From Chrysophaeum taylorii (taxonomy: Eukaryota > Sar > Pelagophyceae > Pelagomonadales > Pelagomonadaceae): a DNA stretch of 58,334 nt. Positions 17,628 through 27,053 of this stretch are shown piece after piece. The stretch is taken from positions 1 to 58,334 of the forward strand of contig JAQMWT010000474.1 of the NCBI GenBank assembly GCA_029834535.1, given 5' to 3'. The translations under genes were made by a program, and so were the position numbers. The notes beneath the pieces are model-generated. The model was not told where the DNA came from, did no database searches, and saw nothing but the letters and a program-made list of their open reading frames with translations. The stretch's first letter is position 1; every line of letters starts with the position of its first letter.

Positions 17628-19752
17628 TTGAAACGAGGCGGCGGCCCCGGCGGTGGTTTTCTTCATCCCCAAGAAGATGATAAGAAAAGCACTCCCGGAG
17701 AGTATCGTCGGTGTCGAGGAGGTCGACGACCGCGGCGCGGAGCCTGCCCGCGCCGCACGAGACGAGAATCTCGGCGCCCGAATAGTAGAAGCGGTCTTTC
17801 GGGCGGCGGCGGGCGTCGAGGAGAGCGAGGCGGAGGAGGGCGCGGGCTTCGGCGCTCGAGAGGCGCAGGAGGTCGAGGCCGTGCGGGGTCCAGCGCGGCG
17901 CGTACGCGTCCCACGCGGCGACGACGACCTTCTCGGCCTTCTCCGACTCGCCCGCCGCGTCGCACGCGGAAATTACCGGTCCCGCGAGATATCTCGTGAC
18001 GACGCGAAACAAGTCTCGAGCCTCCTCGAAGATCGACAGCGCCGTCTCCCAATCTCCAGCGCGCGCGGCGGCCTTGATGGCGGCGGAGTAGAGGGTCGCG
18101 TCGACGGCGCCCGCGGTCGTCGCTTCGCGGAAGAGTCGGACGCCGAGGTCCGAGTCGCCCGCTCGCGCGCAATACGATATGGCCGCCGCGCGCATCGGAG
18201 GGTCCGCGAGATCCCCCGCTTTTCGCACGAGGGCCGCGACCTCGGCGACGCAGCCGGCCTTGCCGCAGGCCGAAATCGCGATCGCGTACGAGAGCTGGTC
18301 GCCCGGCTCGGCCGGAACGCGACCGCACTGTTCGGGGCCGACGGCCGACGCGACGGCCGACCGGAATTTGGCGTCCGGTTCGATGCCCTCGGCGCGCATG
18401 GTCTCGCGGATAGCCCGCACCTTGTCCCAGGCCCCCGCGCCCGCGCAGGCAGAAACGAGCGCCGCGTACGTCGATACCTCGGGCCGGAGGCGCGACGCGC
18501 GCATCTCGTCGAACGCCTTCAACGCTGCTCGAGGATGGTCCGCGCACGCCGCGATCGCCGCGTTGAAGAAGGGGAGGGTCGGCGCGATCCCGAGCCCCCG
18601 CATCTCCACGAGAAGACCCAACGCAACCTCCCATCGTCGTTCGCGCGCGCAAGCTCGCGCGGCCGACGCGTACGTTCGAGCGTTGGGCTCGACGCCCGCC
18701 GCCCGCATTTCCGCCACGAGTCTCAAGGCCGCCTCGGTGTCGCAGGCACCCACGGCCGCCGTGTAGGTCACGACGTTCGGGGCGAGCCCGCGACCACGCA
18801 TCTCGTTGAGATACGCGAGCGCGCGAGAGCACCGGCCGCCCCTCTTGCACGCGGCTATCGCGGTCGAGTACGTGACGACGTTCGGCGTCGCCTCCATGCC
18901 CTCGAACACCTCCAGGGCCCTCGCCCACTCGCCGCTCTGCTCGCACGCGGCCATAACCGCGTTGTAGCTCACGACGTCGGGCGGAATGCCGCTCGCTCGC
19001 ATCTCCTCGAGGATCTTTAGAGCGCGCCGCCAGTCGCCGCACGCCGCGATCGCCGAATTGAACGTAAACGCGTTCGGACCCAGACCCTTGGCCTCCTCGA
19101 ACAGCGCTTCGGCGGTCTCCGCGTCGCCGCAGGCCGATATCGCCACGTTCAACGTCACGATCGTCGGCTCGACGCTCGAATCGCGCATCTCCGCGAGGAG
19201 CGCGACCGCCTCTCGACCTCGTTTCGCCTTGCCGCACGCGGCCATCGCCGACGTATACGAGACCGCGTCGGGCTCGAGACCCCGGTCCCGCATCTCGGCG
19301 ACGAGACACAACGCCCTTTCCCACCGACCCCCCGCGTCGCACGCGGCTATGGCCGAGTTAAAGCTCACCACGTCGGGATTTCGAATCGAATCAAAAATTT
19401 CTAGACCTTGGCGCCACGCCTTGGCGCGCGTGCACGCGGCGATGGCCGCGTTGTAGCTCACGACGCTCTCGATCCCCGACTCGCGCATCTCCTCCACCAA
19501 CTCCACGGCCCTCGCGGCCTGCCGCGTCCGCCCGTACGCCCCCAGCACGATCGTGTACTCCTTGGCGCTCCGCAGAGGCCGCGCCAAACCCACGAGCGAA
19601 TCGAGCTCGGGGCCCGTGGCGCGCTTCATCAGCCCGAACATCTCGGACCGCGCCCGGCTGCTGCTGGAGGTGGTGGTGCTGCTGCACTCGAGGCTCCGGG
19701 CGGAACGCAGCTCTCTTACAACAATCATCAACACCCACCACAACATCACCAT
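17608..19752 (-). CDS. Pentatricopeptide-repeat protein with a degenerate SMR-like tail, 714 aa
   Basis: A run of about 13-15 PPR motifs with typical cores (VVSYNAAIAAC, PDVVSFNSAIAAC, PNVVTYTAAVGAC) covers residues about 60-600. PPR proteins bind single-stranded RNA in plastids or mitochondria. At residues about 625-690, HGLDLLRLSSAEARALLRLAL followed by LVSCGAGRLRAAVVDLL has the layout of an SMR domain (HGLxxxEA, then a GxG turn). The usual DLHG box and TGxG loop are altered, so nuclease activity is doubtful. The N-terminus MVMLWWVLMIVVRELRSARS could be a targeting signal. The gene runs head-to-tail with the RAP gene 153 bp upstream. Confidence 0.9.
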   Translation of the reverse strand: MVMLWWVLMIVVRELRSARSLECSSTTTSSSSRARSEMFGLMKRATGPELDSLVGLARPLRSAKEYTIVLGAYGRTRQAARAVELVEEMRESGIESVVSYNAAIAACTRAKAWRQGLEIFDSIRNPDVVSFNSAIAACDAGGRWERALCLVAEMRDRGLEPDAVSYTSAMAACGKAKRGREAVALLAEMRDSSVEPTIVTLNVAISACGDAETAEALFEEAKGLGPNAFTFNSAIAACGDWRRALKILEEMRASGIPPDVVSYNAVMAACEQSGEWARALEVFEGMEATPNVVTYSTAIAACKRGGRCSRALAYLNEMRGRGLAPNVVTYTAAVGACDTEAALRLVAEMRAAGVEPNARTYASAARACARERRWEVALGLLVEMRGLGIAPTLPFFNAAIAACADHPRAALKAFDEMRASRLRPEVSTYAALVSACAGAGAWDKVRAIRETMRAEGIEPDAKFRSAVASAVGPEQCGRVPAEPGDQLSYAIAISACGKAGCVAEVAALVRKAGDLADPPMRAAAISYCARAGDSDLGVRLFREATTAGAVDATLYSAAIKAAARAGDWETALSIFEEARDLFRVVTRYLAGPVISACDAAGESEKAEKVVVAAWDAYAPRWTPHGLDLLRLSSAEARALLRLALLDARRRPKDRFYYSGAEILVSCGAGRLRAAVVDLLDTDDTLRECFSYHLLGDEENHRRGRRLVSIKPLPR

Positions 19753-19844
19753 CTTTTTTGTTGTGCTATATTATACAGCGTACTTAATCAACTACACGAC
19801 TCGATGATGATGCACAATTTGAATGCAAAAGCAGGGGTTTCAGT

Positions 19845-19920
19845 TTTTCAGTTTGTTTCAGTTTTTTTTTTCAGGTCAGAGGAGGAGCTTTTTATTTTTT
19901 TCAGGTCAGAGGAGGAGCTT
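19845..19920. repeat. Tandem duplication at RAP gene 3' end
   Basis: The segment TTTTTTCAGGTCAGAGGAGGAGCTT occurs twice in tandem, with T-rich spacers. The right copy includes the last codons and TGA stop of the RAP protein, so the duplication copied the coding 3' end into the gap before the PPR gene. Confidence 0.75.
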
Positions 19921-21726
19921 GGCCCGGAGATAGGGGGCCTGTCCTTCCTCGGGGAGGCGGGCCCACTCGTAGAAGGGCACGCGGACGACCTCCCAGCCGA
20001 GGCGCCGCAGCAGCCGTGACTTGAACCGCGTCGCACCGTTCTCCACCCGCCTAGTGCCGCAGCTTGCCGAAGAAGAAGAAGACGACGACGTCGCCTCCTT
20101 GAGGAAGTGGTAGGGGCCGTCGACCTCGACGGCCCGCTTGGCGAGGGGCTGCGCCATGTCCAGGGAGAGGCCCTCGGCCGTCACGTGCTCGAATACGTGG
20201 GCCCAGCCGATTTGCTCGAGCGCGGCCGAGACGTCCCTCTGGAGCCGGGAGGGCCGCGGCGTCGCGCTCTCGTAGGCGGCCTGGAGCATCTGGCGCTCCT
20301 CGAAACGCCACGCCGGGCTCCCGCCCGCGAGCTCGCAGTGCAGGGCGACGAGGTGGAGCTGCGAGAGGTCGCGCCCGCCGAGGCCCGCGACGGCCGCCGC
20401 CGCGGCGAGGTCGGCGAGGAAGCACGGGTCGTTCCAGTCGGCGCACGCGAAAGCCCACGCGGTGGTCGCGATGTTCTGCGCCGTGCACTCAAACTTTTTG
20501 GTGACAAAGGCCCCGGCAATAGCCTCGAAGAGTCGCGGCGCGGCAACGCCGGCCGCCGCGAACGCCCAGGCTAAGTTAGAGAGGCCCTGCGCGCTGAAGG
20601 CGCTGAGCCGCCCGAGCGCCGCCTCGGCGATGGCCGCGAAGAGCCGCGGCGCCGCGACCCCCGCCCGCGCGAAGGCCCACGCCGTGTTCGCGAGGTCCTG
20701 CGCGTTGAAGGACCGAACGCGCGCCGCGACCGCGAGCGTCTCGAAAAACAAGGGGGCATCCACGCCCGCCGTCGCGAAGGCCCACGCCGTGTTCGCGAGC
20801 TCCTGGGGCCGGAACGACCCGAGCCGCGCCGGCGCCGCGCCCGCGACCTCCTCGAACAACTCGGGAGCCGCCGCGCCCGCCGTCGCGAACGCCCACGTCG
20901 TGTTCGCGAGGGCCTGCGAGTCGAACTCCCGGATCCGCCCTCGCGCCGCCCTCGCGATCGCATCAAACAGCTCGACCGCCTCGACGCGCGCTTTCGCGAA
21001 CGCCCACGCCGTGTTCGCGAGGTTCTGCGCCGTAAAGTCGCCCAGGCGCCGCGGCGCTTCGCGCGCGATCGCCTCGAAGAGCCGCGGCGCCTCGACCCCC
21101 GCCGTCGCAAACGCCCACGCCGTGTTCGCCAACGCCTGCGCGCTGAACTCGCGCGACCGCCCGCCCACCTCCTCCCCTATCGCGTCGAACAACCGCGACG
21201 CCTCGACCCTCGCTTTCGCGAACGCCCACGCCGTGTTCGCGAGGTTCTGCGCCGTGAAGTCCCCCAGACGCCACCACGCTTCGCGGGCGATCGCCTCGAA
21301 GAGCCGCGGCGCCTCGACCCCCGCCGTCGCAAACGCCCACGCCGTGTTGGCCAACCCCTGCGCGCTGAAGAACAACCCCACCGTCGCCGCCTCCTCGATC
21401 GCCTCGAAAAGCAGCGGTGCCCTCACCCCGGCCTTGGCGAACGCCCACGCCGTCGTGGCGAGGTTCTGCGCATCGAACTCGCCGACGCGCCGCCGACACG
21501 CGTCGGCCAGCACCGCCACGCGCGGATCCCGTTGCACACCTTTTCCCCCCACCTTGGCCACGCGGTGCGCGGCCGTCGCCAGATTCCGAGCGCTCAGCCG
21601 GTCGCCCTCGGTGGCGACCAGCGACAAAATCGCCTCCGGCCGCGACTTGCTCATCTCCTTGCCCCACTGAATCTGCCGCCAGAGAGGCGCTTCGCCCTTC
21701 ATCACAAAAAGATAAGTCTGAACCAT
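19906..21726 (-). CDS. RAP-domain protein with ten 37-residue heptatricopeptide-type repeats, 606 aa
   Basis: Residues about 90-460 are ten near-perfect 37-aa helical repeats of the form QNLANTAWAFAKAGVxAPxLF followed by EAIAxxAxxRLxxFxA. This resembles the heptatricopeptide repeats found in RAP proteins of alveolates and algae. The C-terminus (about 540-606) is a RAP domain: VDGPYHFLKE, then FKSRLLRRLGWEVVRVPFYEW. RAP proteins act on organellar RNA (rRNA or mRNA processing). Repeats 2-5 alternate two subtypes (AFATAGVEAPRLFEAI and AFAKARVEAxxLFDAI), implying amplification of a two-repeat unit. The start is the first ATG; no strong transit peptide is visible. Confidence 0.9.
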   Translation of the reverse strand: MVQTYLFVMKGEAPLWRQIQWGKEMSKSRPEAILSLVATEGDRLSARNLATAAHRVAKVGGKGVQRDPRVAVLADACRRRVGEFDAQNLATTAWAFAKAGVRAPLLFEAIEEAATVGLFFSAQGLANTAWAFATAGVEAPRLFEAIAREAWWRLGDFTAQNLANTAWAFAKARVEASRLFDAIGEEVGGRSREFSAQALANTAWAFATAGVEAPRLFEAIAREAPRRLGDFTAQNLANTAWAFAKARVEAVELFDAIARAARGRIREFDSQALANTTWAFATAGAAAPELFEEVAGAAPARLGSFRPQELANTAWAFATAGVDAPLFFETLAVAARVRSFNAQDLANTAWAFARAGVAAPRLFAAIAEAALGRLSAFSAQGLSNLAWAFAAAGVAAPRLFEAIAGAFVTKKFECTAQNIATTAWAFACADWNDPCFLADLAAAAAVAGLGGRDLSQLHLVALHCELAGGSPAWRFEERQMLQAAYESATPRPSRLQRDVSAALEQIGWAHVFEHVTAEGLSLDMAQPLAKRAVEVDGPYHFLKEATSSSSSSSASCGTRRVENGATRFKSRLLRRLGWEVVRVPFYEWARLPEEGQAPYLRAKLLL

Positions 21727-22437
21727 AAGTCTGAATCCAATACTATTTTCGACGAGGGTAAGTAAGCCTTATCGAAAAAAAAGAAGATGCCTCAACTTGA
21801 ATTCACCACCTCTGTTGTTCTTCTGAGGACACTTACTTACCCCTGCACCACGTCCCCACCATTACACTTCTTCTCACATCCCAATTTCAGTTCAAAAACA
21901 TCTTTGTTTTGAGCGCGGGGGGGGCACCATTCATCTGATTGCGTGCACTACGACGACGGCCAGCCCCCAATGGGTGGCTATTGCGCGACGAGAAATTAAA
22001 TTGTGCGGGACGCTTTGCGCTTCTCGAGTGAGTCAGTCAGTCAGTCAGTCGAGAGGACCGATCTTGCGAGGACGCGGTGTACGTTTTGTGGCACTGGTTC
22101 TCGAGCATGTAGACAGAGTAAGAGCCGTTGTCTACGGACTCATCTTTTTTCCATGTCGGCTCGACGAGAGCGGCGCGCCATCTTTCGTCGCTTTGGCGGC
22201 GGCCTCACCTTCATCGCAGCCGGTTGCCTAGGCCACATGTCTGCGCTTGGAGGACTTGGATGCAAAGCGCAGCCACGCCAGCGATGCGAAAGTGGCGCCG
22301 ATTCGTCGGGGCTCTCGTCTTCATCATCATCGAATGTGCTGCAGTCCTTTTGTCGTCGTCGTCGTCGTCGTCCAACAAATCGCTATCACGGTCGCTTTGT
22401 TCAGCCGTCACGTCGATAGCTCATAGTATTATTATTA
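21727..22437. other. Intergenic, 710 bp
   Basis: No convincing gene. It holds GTAAGTAAG-rich sequence near the RAP start, a (CAGT)n tract at about 22027-22050, and a (GTC)n run near 22350-22375 that produces Ser/Asp-rich shadow frames. Short open frames here have neither family motifs nor plausible starts. Confidence 0.4.
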
Positions 22438-22935
22438 GGGATCCGTCAAGTTTGGTCAAAAAGTTTGGTGAATTTCTTTCATGTTTGCTCGATTTTGATG
22501 TATGATTAAGGAAAAAAACTCACATGTGTGGTCACTTTCCATAGAAGTTAGGTCAGTTAAGTTTGGTCACTCCGAAGTTGCATTAAGTTTGATCAATCAA
22601 CCCTTCAAGTTTGATTAATTTCCTTGTAAGTTTGGTCAACAAGTTTGATCACTACTCCTCAAACTTCCACAGTATTGACCAAACTTCGGCTTTTTAAATC
22701 AAACTTAAGGAGGCTTTTTAAGGGGGCGCGTGAGCGCTTTTGGTGCGAAAATGCTTTAAAAACGAGAGCTAGGTGCTGCAGCTACGCAGAATCTACCGTG
22801 GCGTTACACGCGCGGCATGGACACCCCCCCATGACCGCTTTAGAAGGAGGTCCGTCCTAAGACAGCACGGCGATACGCAAGGAGAGCGGGCAGCGACACG
22901 CGGCCCCGAGAGCAGATTCCCACGGCTTGGCGTAC

Positions 22936-23659
22936 TTAAGCTGGGCCCATTCTCATACCTTCCATCGTTCGTAGAAGCCACCCAAACCGCGACTCACCAC
23001 GGTGGTGTTGCCGTGGTTGTGCGTCATTCTTCAACAACACGCGGACATAGGACACCAGACTTACACGGTCTGCGTGAGACGGATCACCCCATTCTGCATC
23101 CCAAAACTCGAGAGGGAGCGCGTCTTTGATAATCGACTCGGGGTTGAGAACGCGAAACTCGACGACCTCGAGAAACTGCGCGAGCAACGCCCCTCGAGCA
23201 CCCAAAGATTGTAGTCCCACACTTGTGCGGGACCGTACAGGACCACGTTCAGGAGTTCCTCACCGTCGCGTACCCGACCCGGAGTTAGCTGTCCAGCTTG
23301 ATCATGGGACGGCAACGCGAGCACGTGCCGTTACGCCAGCATAAACAACTCGCACGACCGTAAGAGAACACCTCCTTATCCTCCTCCTCCTCGCGCATCT
23401 CGACAACCCCGCCCTGCCGCAAGATCTCCCCGGGAGCTGCTGCTGCACCGTCGAGCACTGTACGAGAAAGTCGGCAAATACAAGCTGCGGCGCGAAGGGA
23501 TGTCAAGACGTCGACAGCCTCGTTCCGGAAGATCGCCGACACCACCCCTGTAATTCTAACCCTGTCATCCAGTACGAGTCTAAAATATGACAAGTTTGAT
23601 GTGATTGTTCGAAATTTGATCACACCAAATTGAATGCCTCCAAGTTTGACCATACACAC
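22936..23659 (-). pseudogene. Broken reading frames inside the TIR element
   Basis: Three overlapping minus-strand frames continue one another in sense, suggesting one ancestral protein cut by frameshifts. The order is a segment with LTSLRAAACICRLSRTVL, then EELLNVVLYGPAQVWDYNLW, then EVVEFRVLNPESIIKDALPL. The family is unknown. The protein is likely transposon-encoded, judging from its position between the inverted repeats. Confidence 0.4.
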
Positions 23660-23888
23660 GCATCAACATGCGAACACTCGCAGAACAACATATACAAACA
23701 AGGCCTGCGCAAGACAACGCTGATACCACGCTGTTTCGTCGCCCAAGATTATTCGGATGCGCCTTATTAGTTCGATGTTTATGACAGACTACAGCGAACG
23801 ATCCCGGTTCGTCATCTCGTGCCTTTAGCGGATGACATTGTTGCAGATGTCTATCAAACGCATATGCCGAGAAGAGCCGCCTGACTGA

Positions 23889-23960
23889 CTAACTAACTAA
23901 CTTCAGACCTCTCCCGAGCATGGGAGCCAGGCCGGACCGGCAGGAGCCGGTACGGAATCA
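23889..23960 (-). repeat. Dispersed repeat end shared with an insertion in the Copia LTR
   Basis: About 68 bp, starting CTAACTAACTTCAGACC and continuing through CTCCCGAGCATGGGAGCCAG, nearly identical to the reverse complement of 46105-46172. The second copy is the edge of a 210-bp insertion in an LTR, so this is probably the end of another mobile family inserted in the TIR element. Confidence 0.65.
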
Positions 23961-24937
23961 CGGAGGAAAATCACGCAGTTGGGGCAGAGGCGAGGGACGA
24001 GGACGGACTTGTTGATGGTGGACCGCCACTGCGCCGTCTTGTGCGAGGTCGTGCAAAAGCGTCGCAGGCCGCGGACGTGTTGGTCCACGAACAATCGACC
24101 TGTCCGTCGCGCTCTGCCCAACCGAGCGAACCCCATCCCAACACGGACTTTCCGGGTGCTAACCGGCCAGCGAGCCGCCTGACTTGCCCTCCATAAAGCC
24201 CTTGATGAGGACCGACACGGCCTCGCAGAAGTGCTTCGCGCGATAGCTGGATCTTTGTCGGCAAGAAGGTTCGGAGCAGGTGTGCCTTTTAGCACACGCG
24301 ACGGTATTTTCTACTTGCACATCACAACGAGCAGCACGCACATAAACGCTGCATCTTGCATATAGCACTTGAACGACAGCGCTGTCGCGCTGTAGACCAT
24401 GTTGTACACGCCGTCAACTTGCCGCCCGTGTCGAACATCATCTGCTGCAAGTCGGCCTCGAGAACACACCTGCTGAACTTGGCATCTTGGTCAGATCGAG
24501 TAAAGTGGAGCCTCGTATTTGCGCGCTCTGAGCTGCGACAGCGTACTCGGCGATCTCTCATAGTCGTTTACCTTCGCCTGGGCACGCGACTTCTTGTTTT
24601 CTTTCTCGGCGTCGTGGTCAACCGACGTCGGCGTGTTACCACCACGCTCCCGCTCGACCTGAGCGAAGCCCGCATCGATACCGTGTTCGTTTCGAAGTCG
24701 AAGGACGATCCGGAGTCACAGCGCGACGTGCAGAACCGCTGAAAGCTTGATCACGGCGGGCCTTGTTTTGTCATCGAACCGTATGTTTGCTCTCTGAGAG
24801 TACAAGTTTAGTCAACCAAGAGACGGATTGACCAAACTTAAGTGACCAAACTTGTTGAAGGTTTACGGTGACCAAACTTATATGGTGGTTGGAAACTTGA
24901 CTTTTCCCTTATTATTATTATCTCACGGCGGCGGGTT

Positions 24938-25953
24938 TCCTAACTACTAATCGACAGATGTTTGTCTGTTTGTTTGTTTGTTTGTCCCTCGATTTAGGGT
25001 AAGGATCAGGTAGGCGCGAGAGTAAGGATCAGGTAGGCGCGAGAGCTAGACAGTGATCCTCCAAGCCGTCTACGGCGACCTCGCAGACTATTTCCACGAC
25101 CCGCGGCGGCGCTTTCAGCGCGCCATTCTCACGCCCCGTCGAGACGATGTTGTCGATGCTGACAACGCGCGCATGACCGCGGCCTTTTTTTTCCCGGAGA
25201 CGAGGCGTCGGAGTTCTTTTCGGCCGACTAGGTTGGGTCGGAAGACGACGCCTCGCTCTTTACAGTAGAGTTTTCAACTCCCTGACAACCAACGGGATGC
25301 TGACTTTGAGCGCGAGCTTAATGTCTTCGCAACCTCGACCCGTCGCACGGCCACTGCAACGGTACCAGATACATGATCGATCGTGTCGTTGTCACCGAGG
25401 CTCCTCCAACCTGTATCGCTTAAGGCCCGCCTACGCCAAACGATCAACAAGAGCCAGGACCAGACGCCCCGCGAGGTTCGCGTCCTCTTGCCCACAAGCC
25501 CGTCTTCTGCCACGTCCAGCTCGACGTGGCTCTCTGTCGATCGGCAACCCCGAGGATATCCTCTTCTGGGTCGACGACTCCACCCTACCCCACACGTGCT
25601 GCGTAATGCCGATAAGCCCCCTCCCGGCGTCTACACGCGCACTATATGTGAACTTACTGGGACCACGTGAACTTACTGGGGTTAGAGATTGGGACTAGGT
25701 GGACTGAGTGACCAGGTGAACTTACTGAGACCAAGTGTGAACATACTGGGGGTTTTAGAGTAAACTCAAAGGTTAGCGGCGCGTGCGGATCAAAGCAGCT
25801 TAGATTGGCGGAGGCGAGAGCGACGAGCTCGAAGGAGTTTGTGTGAGCACGAGTGGGTTTACGCCGAACTTACTGGGGTTAGAGATTTGGGGGGGAAGGT
25901 GAACTTACTGGGGTTAGAGATTGGGACTAGGTGAACTTACTGGCCTGCACTTG
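24938..25953 (+). mobile_element. Helitron copy D, complete ends
   Basis: 1,016 bp from TCCTAACTACTAATCGACAG to GCACTTG, followed by T. The plus strand still reads VYGDLADYFHDPRRRFQRAI then LTPRRDDVVDADNARMTAAF (25053-25200), RNLDPSHGHCNGTRYMIDRV (25330-25390) and SQDQTPREVRVLLP (25440-25500), the successive C-terminal blocks of a Helitron helicase, broken by frameshifts. The 3' 300 bp is the CCAGTAAGTTCACC minisatellite (reverse sense). It sits 125 bp upstream of the RsmI-type gene and 30 bp from the TIR element. Confidence 0.85.
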
Positions 25954-26078
25954 TAGTTATTATTAGTTCCCTGGCCATTATTATGACAACACCAAGGTGG
26001 TGGTGTCGGCGGGGCAGGAGGATAGGTTGAGCGAGGAGCGGGCCCGCGTGTCGTCGTCGACGCAAGGCGCTCGCTCCC

Positions 26079-27053
26079 ATGCGCGTCGCGTTGATGTTTG
26101 TGGCGAGCTGTCGCGGTGTATCGTGGGGCCCGCTCGCCGAGCGCGCCATCGCCAAGGTCGAGGCGGACATCGCGGGGGGTGCGCGGCTGCTCGTGGTGCC
26201 GACGCCGTTGGGCGAGGCGACGGACGTGAGTTTTCGCGGGATCGCCGCGCTCGAGCGGTGCGATGTGGTGGCGTGCGAGGACACGCGCAAGGCGGGCGCG
26301 TTGCTGGCGGCGGTCGGGGTGGAGCGGAAGGGCAAGGAGCTGGAGCGACACGACGCGGCGACTGCGCGGGCGAGCGCGGCGCGGCTGGTGGCGAGGATGC
26401 GAGAGGGGAAAGTCGTCGCTCTCACGTCGGACGCGGGGACGCCGGGGGTTTCGGATCCGGGGTCGACGCTGGTGCGCGAGACGTCGGCGGCGGGCTTGAA
26501 AGTTGTGGCCCTGCCGGGGCCCTGCGCGGCAACGGTCGCTTTTTCGGCGACGGGTTTCGACGCCGCGCGGGGTTTTTGCTTTTTGGGGTTCGCGCCCCGC
26601 AAGACTTCGAAGCTCGAGAGCGTTCTCGCCGAAGCCGCGCTGCGACCGGTAGTTTTGTACGAATCGCCTAAACGTGTCGCGGCGACCGTCGGTGCGCTCG
26701 CAGACCTCGACGCCGAGCGCGAAGTAGTCGTCGCCCGCGAGCTCACGAAGACGCATCAGGAGGTTTATCGCGGGACGCTCGGAGAGGCGCGGGACTGGCT
26801 ATCGAGCGCGGGGCGCGCGCGCGGCGAGTTTACGATCGTCCTCGACGCGGGGGTGGCTGCTGCTGCTGGTGCTGCGGTGGACGAAGAAGGAGACCTCCTC
26901 CCCCTCGCCGCTCGCCTCCTTGGTGCGCGGCGCGCGGCGGGGCAACCCCTCGCCGTCGCCGCCAAGGCGGTTGCCGTCGACCTCGACCTTCCAAAGTCGG
27001 TGGTCTACGGCCTCGCCGCCGCCGCTCCGAGGAGGAGGCCTCCTACTACGTGA
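26079..27053 (+). CDS. rsmI: RsmI-type rRNA 2'-O-ribose methyltransferase, 324 aa
   Basis: The SAM-dependent tetrapyrrole-methylase fold of RsmI spans the protein: LLVVPTPLGEATDVSFRGI, the VVACEDTRKAG block, ALTSDAGTPGVSDPGS (SAM-binding loop), LPGPCAATVAFSATGF, FLGFAPRK, VLYESPKR and VARELTKTHQEVYRGTL. Bacterial RsmI methylates C1402 of 16S rRNA. In an alga it would act on plastid or mitochondrial small-subunit rRNA (inference). The first 35 residues (MRVALMFVASCRGVSWGP...) precede the bacterial start and may be a targeting peptide. The last 8 bp of coding sequence overlap the convergent SNF2/RING gene. A Helitron lies just upstream and may carry or disturb promoter elements. Confidence 0.92.
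   Translation: MRVALMFVASCRGVSWGPLAERAIAKVEADIAGGARLLVVPTPLGEATDVSFRGIAALERCDVVACEDTRKAGALLAAVGVERKGKELERHDAATARASAARLVARMREGKVVALTSDAGTPGVSDPGSTLVRETSAAGLKVVALPGPCAATVAFSATGFDAARGFCFLGFAPRKTSKLESVLAEAALRPVVLYESPKRVAATVGALADLDAEREVVVARELTKTHQEVYRGTLGEARDWLSSAGRARGEFTIVLDAGVAAAAGAAVDEEGDLLPLAARLLGARRAAGQPLAVAAKAVAVDLDLPKSVVYGLAAAAPRRRPPTT

Larger units (their letters stand above)
22438..24908. mobile_element. Decayed TIR DNA transposon, 2.47 kb
   Basis: Termini GGGATCCGTCAAGTTT at 22438-22453 and AAACTTGACTTTTCCC at 24893-24908 form an imperfect terminal inverted repeat sharing GGGA and GTCAAGTTT. Both flanks are TTATTATTA-type sequence, a possible but low-complexity target duplication. Both ends carry multiple AAGTTTGGTCA or TGACCAAACTT subterminal repeats (22450-22700 and 24810-24885). 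The GC-rich core holds broken minus-strand frames: 23061-23324 (includes EELLNVVLYGPAQVWDYNLW), 22936-23220 (includes NPESIIKDALPLEFWDAEW), 23285-23659 and 23903-24295. I do not recognise a transposase family. Confidence 0.6.
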
